Assembly (NCBI RefSeq): GCF_016107325.1
Contig: NZ_RCVT01000002.1
Location: forward strand, 930,001-994,000
Reading direction: 5' to 3'
Origin: Sphingomonas sp. MA1305
Lineage (GTDB): Bacteria > Pseudomonadota > Alphaproteobacteria > Sphingomonadales > Sphingomonadaceae
Length of the DNA: 64,000 nucleotides
Below are positions 35,841-43,547 of the stretch, piece after piece. Positions within the stretch are counted from its first letter, which is position 1. Each line of letters opens with the position of its first letter. The translations under genes were made by a program, and so were the position numbers. Under the pieces are notes generated by a model, which saw only the letters and a list, made by a program, of their open reading frames with translations, was not told where the DNA came from and did no database searches.

Positions 35841-36797
35841 CTACACGTGGAGAGTGCTTCGGTCGCCGTGATCCGCAACGGACGGATCGTCTCGACGGGC
35901 GCCTGGGGCATGGCAGGGCCGAACCGGGCGGCGACCGTCGCCACGCCCTATAATCTTGCCTCGCTGACGAAGCCGCTGACGGCGGAAGTCATCCTGCGCC
36001 TGGTGTCAGCCCACAGGCTGTCGCTCGACGAGCCGATGGATCGCTACTGGAGCGATCCCGACCTGTCGCGTGATCCCCGGCGGATGAAGCTCACCGTCCG
36101 CATGGCGCTGAGCCATCGCACCGGGTTGCCAAACTGGCGCGATGCCAAGGGGCTGGCGTTCGATCATGATCCTGGCACGACGACCGGCTATTCGGGCGAG
36201 GGGTATCAATATGCCGCGCGCTACGCCGAGCGTCGCACCGGGCAGTCGTTCGAGACGCTGGCTGGCCGCTGGCTGTTCGCACCTGCCCACATGCGCGCTT
36301 CCGGGTATGTGTCGGCGCAAGGCGAGGCGGCGCCGATCGCCGTGCCCTACGACGACGCCGGCAAGCCGCTCCCTGTAGAGCGTGTGACGCGCTACAACGC
36401 TGCCGATCTCGCGCACGCGACAGCGCGTGATTATGCGCGCTTCCTCATCGATGCGCGCAACGACAGGGGCCTGGTCGCGTCCGTCGCGGCGGAGCGCAGC
36501 AAATCGCAGGCCGATCTGACGCCCGGAATATGTGCCGGATCGAAAGCAGCCAGCTGTCCACCCTGGACCGGCTTTGGCTTCGGCTGGCAGCTTCTCGGAT
36601 TTCCCGGAGGCACAACGATGCTCCACACCGGCAAGGATGCCGGGGCCTTCACCTTCGCCGCGATCGATCGTGCGAGCGGCGACGGCATCGTGATCCTGAC
36701 CAACAGCGACAACGGATGGCGGGTCATCCTGCCTATCCTCGAACGCACCGGCAGCGACCCGAAGCTGATCGCCTTCCTGCGTGGCCAGATGAACTGA
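35841..36797 (+). pseudogene. Serine hydrolase (beta-lactamase/PBP-like), 5'-truncated
   Basis: From about 35841 the frame reads ELHVESASVAVIRNGRIVST and continues as a class C beta-lactamase-like hydrolase of about 315 residues. The active-site SxxK is in LASLTKPL, the Tyr motif in YSGEGYQYA, and the HTG triad in LHTGKDAG. The signal peptide and the first 20-40 residues are missing because the sequence is joined to antisense trbI. The open frame continues upstream through the trbI antisense strand, but that part is not protein-like. A GTG at 35847 could allow an exported-signal-less product; no ribosome site is seen. Confidence 0.8.
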
Positions 36798-36925
36798 CAG
36801 GACCAAGGTCATGCTGACTGCCCTTGCCGCCGCCGCAGTCCTGCGGACGACGGCTCCGTGCTCACGTCCTTCTCGTCTTCGTTGCAGTTTAGCCGAGCGG
36901 TAGCAGGCGACCAATCGCGATCGGT

Positions 36926-37672
36926 TCAGACTTGGCCGCGGATCGTGGCGGCGCGCTCCGCGAGTACGGCCGCCGGCCCTTCAAGCTCGTAGAAGGCAAA
37001 GGGATTGAGGAATTGCCGTCCCCAGAACAGCGCCCTGTCCACCGGCCCTAGGCTCGCCTCGTCGCACAGCGCGAGCCATTGCGCGCCAATGGTCTCGATC
37101 TGCCTGGACACGATCGCAATGGCCTGGTCGGACGTCATATGGAAGTCGCCGGCGGCGGCCAGGCAGGTGGCGATCTGGCTCGAGCGGTGCCGGCCCACAA
37201 TCAGCATCGCTTGGCTGGCTTCCTCGCCGGCTCGCGCCTGTGGGCAAATGTCGTAGGCGGGCGTCAGGGCGAGCTGCGCCCCATCCCAGAACGCGGCGTG
37301 GTTGCGCGTATGATCGTCGACATTGCCGACCAGGATGTTGAACGTCAGCCGCGCGAACAGCTCGTGCAGGGTCGCGGTCGGATTGATGAAGCGGAAGCGT
37401 ATCTTCTCGGCAAGATCCTGATAGCTCGCATAGCGCGCCTGCATCTCGTCGAGCTCAAGGATGGTGAGCGCCGATACCATCGCCCGGCGGTGCCAGTCAT
37501 TCCCGGTCGGCACCGTCGCGTATCGCGCTCGCCATCGCAAGTGTGCCGAGGGGTGCGATGAGTTCGCCCACGAGCGGGAGTTCCGGCATATAAAGCGGGA
37601 TGGCGTCGGTCCGCTCGCGATACGAACGGCCATACATGAACTGGATACGCTCGCCGTCAGGACAGTCGCTAC
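36926..37672 (-). pseudogene. Second hipA, internally deleted and 5'-truncated
   Basis: Two parts of a HipA kinase are recognisable. The N-terminal part, ERIQFMYGRSYRERTDAIPL followed by PELPLVGELIAPLG and AIRDGADRE, ends in a stop at 37497. The C-terminal part in another frame, NDWHRRAMVSALTILELDEM, continues through FNILVGNVDDHTRNHAAFWD (catalytic loop) and LTPAYDICPQARAG to 36926. The two meet at about 37500, so roughly 100 central residues with the ATP-binding loop are deleted and the frame is broken. The upstream end at about 37665 abuts a truncated TonB receptor on the other strand. It belongs to a HipA subfamily different from the intact hipA at 33595. Confidence 0.85.
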
Positions 37673-38788
37673 GCCTATGCTGAGGCCAGCCTGCCACTCA
37701 TCGGCCCCGCCCAAGCCGTCCCGCTTGTCCATCGCCTCGATGCCAGCCTGGCCCTTCGCCATGAAGACTATCCCGGCATCGATGCGGTCACCACGCCCAA
37801 GCTTGGCCTGGTCTACGCGCCAACGCCCGATGTCGCGGTGAAGGCGAGCTGGGGCCGGTCCTTCCGCGCTCCGACGCTCCTCCAGCGCTACCAGCCGCTG
37901 GTAGTCGCCGCACTTCCCGTCACCGTGTTCGGCGGGACCGGCCTGGCGCCTGGGGCCACCGCCCTGCTCTTGTCCGGGGGGCGCGATTCCCTCCAGCCCG
38001 AGCGTGCGCGAAGCTGGTCGACGACGCTTGCAATCCATCCCCGCGCGGTCGACGGGCTGAGCGTCGAGATCAGCTATTTCGAGACGCTCTATCGGGATCG
38101 CATCGTGGCTCCGGTCACCTTCATCGCCCGTGCGCTCGCCGATCCCGCCTATGCCGACCAAGTGCTACGCTCCCCCAGCCTTGCCACCCTCGAGAGCCTG
38201 CGTCTCGGGGCGGGGCAGTTCCTCAACGCCACTGGTGGCGCCTATGACCCCACGAGCGTGGTCGCCGTCATCGACAACGCCAACCGCAATGCCGGGCGGC
38301 AGCGCGTGAAGGGCCTCGACATGCTGGCCCGCCTCGATCGCAGCCTCGGCGCCGGGCAGATCAGCGCCACCCTTTCCGGCGCCTATCTGCAAAGCGACCA
38401 GCAACTGACGCCGGCACAGCCCGTCGTCGACCTGGCCGGCACGATCTTCAATCCTCCCCATTTTCGCGGACGAGCCACCCTCGGCTGGACCCAGGGCGGC
38501 TTGACGATCACCGGCGCGGTGAGCCGGATCGGCGGGGTCGAGGACCGACGGACCACGCCGGCGCGCCGTGTCGGCGGCATGACGCAGGGCGACCTTACGC
38601 TCCGCTATCGCACCGGCCCAGGACCAACATGGTGGCACGGTGTCGACCTTGTCGTCACCGCACAGAACATCCTGGATGCCAAGCCCAGTCCGATCGCGAC
38701 GACGCTGCCGTACGACACGCCCTACGATTCAACCAATTATTCGCCCTTCGGGCGTGTCCTCGCGATTTCGGCGACCAAGTCGTGGTGA
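37643..38788 (+). pseudogene. TonB-dependent receptor C-terminal barrel fragment (lasso-peptide locus type)
   Basis: The frame begins within the barrel at about 37643 and reads RYAYAEASLPLIGPAQAVPL, KLGLVYAPTPDVAVKASWGR, SFRAPTLLQRYQ, and ends GRVLAISATKSW. About 380 residues of a receptor normally near 750-900 residues remain; signal peptide, plug and half the barrel are missing. The stop overlaps the start of the isopeptidase-like gene (GTGA), so they formed one operon. Sphingomonad lasso-peptide clusters carry this receptor plus isopeptidase pair to import and open lasso peptides; the assignment rests on that neighbour. Confidence 0.82.
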
Positions 38789-39555
38789 GCGTTATGCTGC
38801 TGGCCGCTGGCCTCGCTGTCGCCGGTATCAATGCCGCGCCCCCGCCATGCCCCGGCATCATGCCGGCATTCACCCCGGCCGCCGCAGCGGGACGACCGGT
38901 CTCGCTCGACGATCTCCTGGCCTTGCGAGACATCGGCCAGCCCGACCCCTCGGTCGGTGGACCGAGCCCGCTCGCCGTCTCGCCCGATGGTCGCCGGATC
39001 GCGTTCGTCATCTCGCGCGCTGACCCCGTGGCCAATCGCGTCTGCCAGGCCTTGGTCGTGCTCGGCCTGGAACCGCGGGCTCAACCACGAATCGTCGATG
39101 AAGGTGGCGAGGCGATACGCGCGGAAAATGTCGTGCGCGGGTCGCGGACCGGCAGCGGCCTTCCTGCGACCATCGTCCCGGCATGGTCGCCCGACGGACG
39201 ATATCTGGCTTATCTCAAGCGTGTCGGCGGCCGGACGCAGGCCTGGCGCGTCTCGGTCGACGACGGCACCGCCGTGCGGATCACCGACGCGCCGGTCGAT
39301 GTCGAGGCCGTCGGGTGGAGCGAGGACGGAACGAGACTCGTCTTTGCGACGCGGCCCGAGCGAACGACCTTCGCCGACGCGGTACGCGCCGAGGGCCGCG
39401 CCGGGTTCCTGTTCGACCATCGCGTCATCCCGCCCAACGGCTTTGCGCCGCAGTTGCCGGGCGATCTCGAGCGAGTGGTTTGGTCGGTACCCCGCAATGG
39501 CGGACCATCTCGTGTTTCCGACGATGGATCAGGCCGAGGTGCCGGACGGATATGA
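38785..39555 (+). pseudogene. Atxe2-like lasso-peptide isopeptidase, N-terminal fragment
   Basis: About 256 residues resembling the N-terminal propeller half of S9-type isopeptidases of the AtxE2 group, which cleave the isopeptide bond of lasso peptides. Visible parts: a leader LLAAGLAVAGINAAPPPCPG, then AAGRPVSLDDLLALRDIG, LAVSPDGRRIAFVISRADP, ALVVLGLEPRAQPRIVDEGG and PAWSPDGRYLAYLKRVGGRT. The alpha/beta-hydrolase domain with the catalytic Ser is absent, because the gene runs into an AbiEi-like fragment at about 39560-39600. Start is GTG at 38785 or ATG at 38794. Family assignment is from recalled sequence patterns, not a search. Confidence 0.7.
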
Positions 39556-39741
39556 CGGCGCTGTTGCCGCCCTCGTGTTCGGTAACCACTGATGTTTACG
39601 CCGGCGCGCTACATCGTCGTCGGTTGCGCGGGTTATGGTTGCGGCTGCGATCCCGGCGTGGCGAAGCTCGTAGGCCCGGACGATCGGCGTGGCATCCATG
39701 AGCCGTCGCAGTTTTTCGCGCTGGGAAATCGGGCTCGTCAT
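39529..39741 (-). pseudogene. AbiEi-like antitoxin N-terminal wing-helix fragment
   Basis: MTSPISQREKLRRLMDATPI followed by VRAYELRHAGIAAATITRA resembles the N-terminal winged helix of AbiEi (type IV antitoxin) proteins. After about 50 residues the similarity ends and the frame passes into antisense isopeptidase sequence. A complete AbiEi has 200-280 residues and is followed by the AbiEii nucleotidyltransferase toxin; neither remainder is present. The ATG at 39741 lies directly beside a duplicated palindrome that would be its operator. Confidence 0.5.
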
Positions 39742-39745
39742 GCCT

Positions 39746-39849
39746 GTTACATATCCTGGAGGTAAATGGAATTTGCATCCAGGTTTGGTAACAAGCAAGC
39801 GTGTTACCTATCCTGGAGGTAAAAGCGATATACCTCCAGGTTTGGTAAC
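39746..39849. repeat. Tandem pair of 47-bp palindromes, 57 bp apart
   Basis: Unit one (39746-39792) and unit two (39803-39849) are near-identical. Each has a left arm like GTTACCTATCCTGGAGGTA and a right arm like TACCTCCAGGTTTGGTAAC, reverse complements with two mismatches over 19 bases in unit two. They stand between the divergent-facing end of vsr and the start of the AbiEi-like fragment. AbiEi proteins repress their promoters by binding inverted repeats, so this is probably the orphaned operator of that system. Confidence 0.75.
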
Positions 39850-39867
39850 AAGGTCCGCTGCCCGAAT

Positions 39868-40329
39868 CTATGTGTTTCGCCCTCGAACGACCGCGCTCTC
39901 GAAATCACCCGACCCGCTCCGGATCCACGCCACTACCTGCTCGACCGTAGCGTCAATCCAGGGCGGTCGCAGCCCGCACTCCCATATGATCCCCACTCGC
40001 CAGCCTCCTTCGTGCAGGGCGATCTGCACCCTCTCGTCGCGCACCAGATTTCCCTCGAACTTCGATTTCCAGAAATCCGCGCGCGTGGCGGGCGTGCTGC
40101 ACCAGTGACAGCCGGCATGGCGGTGCCAGAAGCAGCCGTGAACGAAGATCGCGATCCTGCGCGACGCCAGAACGATGTCGGGCCTTCCTGGCAGGCGGGC
40201 CGCATGCAGCCTGAAACGCAGGCCGGCGGCGTGAAGCCGCCGTCGCAGCAGAATCTCGGGCCTCGTGTCCCGTCCGCCGATGCCGGCCATCATACGTGAG
40301 CGTGTTTCCGAATCAACTATGTCGACCAT
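39868..40329 (-). CDS. vsr: Vsr-type very short patch repair endonuclease
   Basis: A 153-residue Vsr endonuclease. It nicks at T:G mismatches arising from deamination of 5-methylcytosine made by the partner methyltransferase. The N-terminus MVDIVDSETRSRMMAGIGGR and RDTRPEILLRRRLHAAGLRF match the family. The catalytic Asp is in LPGRPDIVLAS, and the mismatch-intercalating Phe-Trp-His is in FVHGCFWHRHAGC with zinc-binding Cys/His nearby. It is divergent from the cytosine methyltransferase, with starts only about 50 bp apart or overlapping, depending on the methyltransferase start. Confidence 0.95.
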   Translation of the reverse strand: MVDIVDSETRSRMMAGIGGRDTRPEILLRRRLHAAGLRFRLHAARLPGRPDIVLASRRIAIFVHGCFWHRHAGCHWCSTPATRADFWKSKFEGNLVRDERVQIALHEGGWRVGIIWECGLRPPWIDATVEQVVAWIRSGSGDFESAVVRGRNT

Positions 40330-40376
40330 TGATCGCAGTCTGTCATTTTCGCTTGGACCTGATAATCATCGAGCCT

Positions 40377-42017
40377 TTGCCTGAGACTCTCGAAAGCGTT
40401 CGATCCTTGCCAACATATTCCGTTGTCGACATATTTGCAGGCCCGGGGGGGCTGGCCGAGGGCTTTTCCAGTGTTCCGGCGGAAGATGGTGGCCGCGCCT
40501 TCCACATTGCCCTGTCGATCGAGAAGGAAGCGACCGCGCATTCGACGCTGCGCCTGCGCAGCTTCCTGCGCCAGTTCGGCGAAGCCTTCCCGGAGGAATA
40601 CTACAGTTTCATCAACAGTGGTGGCGACGAGCCGGACTGGGAGAGCATATACCCGGAGCAGTGGGCAGCGGCGGTTGAGGAGGCTTGGCAGCTCGAGCTT
40701 GGCGCGGAAGATCCCGAAAGGCGCCTGAACGAGCGGCTCGATGCGATCCGCTCGAACAGCGATGGCCATACCGTCCTGATCGGCGGGCCACCGTGTCAGG
40801 CCTATTCTCTGGTCGGCCGTGCCCGCAATCTGGGAGTCAAGGACTACAAGGCCGAGAAGGACGAGAAGCACTTCCTCTACAGGGAATATATCCGGATCCT
40901 CGATCGTCTCCAGCCTGCAGCGTTCGTCATGGAGAACGTCAAGGGCATGCTCTCGTCGTCGATCGACGGCGAGAACCGCATCTTCGATCAGGTTCTGAGC
41001 GATCTTCGCGGCGAACGGCCGGGGGCCACTGCCTATCGGCTGATCGCGCTTGATCCGAGATCACGCCGGCAACTCGACCTGACCCCGTTCGAGCCCCGTG
41101 CGGCCGACTTCATCGTTCGAGCCGAGGATTTCGGCGTTCCGCAGGCGCGGCATCGCGTGATTGTCGTGGGTCTCCGCGCCGACCGTGCGAGGGATCTGCC
41201 GCCATCCTCGCTGGCAGAGCTCATGGTGCGCCACAATCTGAAGACCACCGTCGGTCATGTTCTGGACGGAATGCCGAAGCTGCGCAGCGGCCTCAGCCGC
41301 GACCCGGACGGGAAGAACGAGTGGAAGCAGACGATCGAGATCGCGATGACATTTGTCTCCGAAATGGAGACCAGTCTCGCGGACAAAGAGCAGGAAGAAT
41401 TTGCCGAGCTTGCCGCCAGCTGCCTCCGGACGTTCAGAGGCCTCAACGAAATGCCCGGGCGCGAGGCCCGCGGTGTCGGCATCGCGGACGACTGCCCGAA
41501 GGACCTCAGGGACTGGCTGGTTGATCCGAAACTCGAAACGCTCCCCAATCACACGACCCGCGGCCACATGGCCAGCGACCTTGCCCGCTACTTCTTCGCC
41601 GCGATCTTCGCGAAGGTCGTAGGGCGATCGCCCAAGGCATCCGACTATCCCGAGGAACTCGCCCCGGAGCACGCGAACTGGACAACGGGCAAGTTCGCCG
41701 ACCGTTTCCGTGTCCAGCTGTCGGATGGCCCCTCGACCACGGTAACGAGCCACATCTCGAAGGACGGTCACTACTTCATTCACCCCGACCCGCTTCAGTG
41801 TCGCAGTCTCTCGGTGCGCGAGGCGGCCCGCCTGCAGACCTTCCCGGACAACTATCTCTTCAAGGGAAACCGCACCCAGCAGTATGTCCAGGTCGGCAAT
41901 GCCGTGCCGCCTCTGCTCGCGCGCTGGATCGGCGACGCGCTCTGGACGATCCTCAATGCCAGGCAGCCTGAAAACCCTGCCGAAGCGCAAGCCGAGGCAC
42001 TCGATCATGTCGGATGA
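40377..42017 (+). CDS. dcm: DNA (cytosine-5-)-methyltransferase
   Basis: Class I cytosine-5 methyltransferase of about 546 residues. Motif I is VVDIFAGPGGLAEGF near the N-terminus, motif IV with the catalytic Cys is IGGPPCQAYSLVGRARN at about 135-150, motif VI is FVMENVKGML, and motif VIII is GVPQARHRVIVVG. The target-recognition region lies between about 290 and 430, and motifs IX-X end in QYVQVGNAVPPLLARWIGDA. The start is uncertain: I use the TTG at 40377, but the frame is open from GTG 40296, which would overlap vsr, and TTGs at 40353 and closer to motif I are possible. Target sequence unknown. The stop overlaps the GHKL ATPase start by 11 bp. Confidence 0.92.
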   Translation: MPETLESVRSLPTYSVVDIFAGPGGLAEGFSSVPAEDGGRAFHIALSIEKEATAHSTLRLRSFLRQFGEAFPEEYYSFINSGGDEPDWESIYPEQWAAAVEEAWQLELGAEDPERRLNERLDAIRSNSDGHTVLIGGPPCQAYSLVGRARNLGVKDYKAEKDEKHFLYREYIRILDRLQPAAFVMENVKGMLSSSIDGENRIFDQVLSDLRGERPGATAYRLIALDPRSRRQLDLTPFEPRAADFIVRAEDFGVPQARHRVIVVGLRADRARDLPPSSLAELMVRHNLKTTVGHVLDGMPKLRSGLSRDPDGKNEWKQTIEIAMTFVSEMETSLADKEQEEFAELAASCLRTFRGLNEMPGREARGVGIADDCPKDLRDWLVDPKLETLPNHTTRGHMASDLARYFFAAIFAKVVGRSPKASDYPEELAPEHANWTTGKFADRFRVQLSDGPSTTVTSHISKDGHYFIHPDPLQCRSLSVREAARLQTFPDNYLFKGNRTQQYVQVGNAVPPLLARWIGDALWTILNARQPENPAEAQAEALDHVG

Positions 42018-43524
42018 TCCGGAAGACTATGATCTCGCCAGCCCGGGCGCGGCCGAGCTTTTCGAGTCTCTCCGAGCCTTCGGCTATGATCTGCCGACGG
42101 CGCTTGCCGACATCATCGACAACAGCATTTCGGCGGAAGCGAAGAATGTCTGGATCGACATGCTGTGGGCAGGTCGGGATTCGCGGGTCCTGATCCGCGA
42201 CGACGGCCGCGGCATGACCGAGGACGAGCTTCGTCAGGCAATGAAGCCGGGCAGTCTCAGTCCCTTGGCGGATCGCGCCGCGAATGATCTGGGCAGGTTC
42301 GGGCTCGGCATGAAGACGGCATCAATCTCGCAGTGCCGTTGCCTCACCGTGCTCAGCAGGACGAAGAGCTCCTTGCCGGCACTTCGGCGCTGGGATCTCG
42401 ACTACATCGCGAACACTCGCACCGGAGAGTGGCGGCTGCTGAAGAAGATGGATCTGCTCACCGCCGAGGATCATGGCCTGCTCGACGGGCAGAAGAGCGG
42501 CACGATCCTCTTCTGGGATCGCCTCGACGCACTCGTCGGTGAAGCAGACGCGGACGACGAAGTGGCACAGAAGCATTTCCGGGAGCGCGCCGACGCAGTG
42601 AAACACCACCTCTCGATGGTCTTTCACCGTTTCCTCAAGGGTCGCGGGGCCATCAGGATCCACATGAACGGCCGAGCCATCGAACCGTGGGATCCGTTCC
42701 TCGAGGATGTCGATTTCACGGATCCGCAGACGGCCGAGACGCTGGTTGCCGATGGTGAGAGGATCGTGGTGAAGCCATTCATCCTGCCACACCACAGCCG
42801 CATCACCCCCGATCAGCACCAGGCGGCAGCCGGTCCGAAGGGGTGGAATGCCCACCAGGGCTTCTACATCTACCGGAACCGCCGGCTGCTCGTGGCCGGC
42901 GACTGGCTGGGCCTCGGCATGCAGAAGGAAGAGCATTTCAAGCTCGCCAGGATTCGCATCGATCTGGCAAACTCGGCCGATCTGCAGTGGCAGATCGACG
43001 TGAAGAAATCTCGCGCAAGGCCGCCGGCATCGCTGAAGCGTGACCTGCAGCGCATCGCGCGGACCACGCGGGCGCGCGCTTCGAGCATCTACCGGCACCG
43101 CGGCAAGGTGATTCAACGCCAGCTCGGTGACCGCGAGGCGTTCCTGTGGACGCATCTGACCAAGCACGGAAAGTCCTTCTACAGGATCAATCGCGACCAT
43201 CCGCTCGTCCGCAAGGTGCTCGAGGTTTCCGACGACAAGGCGCCGCTGAAGGCGCTGTTCAGCCTGATCGAACAGACAATTCCAGCGCCACTCATCGTGA
43301 TCAACAATGCCGAAACACCGGACGCGTTCGGACAGCCCTTCGAAGGCGCCGCGACCGAACTGCGCCAGGCAATGGAAGCTGTCTTTGACGCGATGGTCGA
43401 GGGTGGGCGTGACCGGGCCGAGGCGGCAAGGGCGCTGCTTGGCATGGAGCCTTTCAACAGCCATCCGGACATCGTGACGGCGTTTCTAGACGAGATCGGG
43501 CGACGGACCGCAGGAAAGCGGTAG
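42007..43524 (+). CDS. MORC/MutL-like GHKL ATPase of a restriction-modification locus
   Basis: A 505-residue GHKL ATPase (Hsp90/MutL/MORC superfamily). Motif N1 is LADIIDNSISAEAKNVWIDM at about 31-50, with the Asp-Asn that binds Mg-ATP. N2 is IRDDGRGMTEDELRQAM at about 63-79. N3 is LGRFGLGMKTASIS at about 95-108. The following S5-like domain and a C-terminal helical part (KAPLKALFSLIEQTIPAPLI) have no known endonuclease motif. In prokaryotic MORC-type systems this ATPase is thought to act on DNA with the Z1 helicase next door. The start at 42007 overlaps the methyltransferase end by 11 bp. Confidence 0.9.
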   Translation: MSDDPEDYDLASPGAAELFESLRAFGYDLPTALADIIDNSISAEAKNVWIDMLWAGRDSRVLIRDDGRGMTEDELRQAMKPGSLSPLADRAANDLGRFGLGMKTASISQCRCLTVLSRTKSSLPALRRWDLDYIANTRTGEWRLLKKMDLLTAEDHGLLDGQKSGTILFWDRLDALVGEADADDEVAQKHFRERADAVKHHLSMVFHRFLKGRGAIRIHMNGRAIEPWDPFLEDVDFTDPQTAETLVADGERIVVKPFILPHHSRITPDQHQAAAGPKGWNAHQGFYIYRNRRLLVAGDWLGLGMQKEEHFKLARIRIDLANSADLQWQIDVKKSRARPPASLKRDLQRIARTTRARASSIYRHRGKVIQRQLGDREAFLWTHLTKHGKSFYRINRDHPLVRKVLEVSDDKAPLKALFSLIEQTIPAPLIVINNAETPDAFGQPFEGAATELRQAMEAVFDAMVEGGRDRAEAARALLGMEPFNSHPDIVTAFLDEIGRRTAGKR

Positions 43525-43547
43525 AGCCTGGAGAAGAGGGGGTACTG

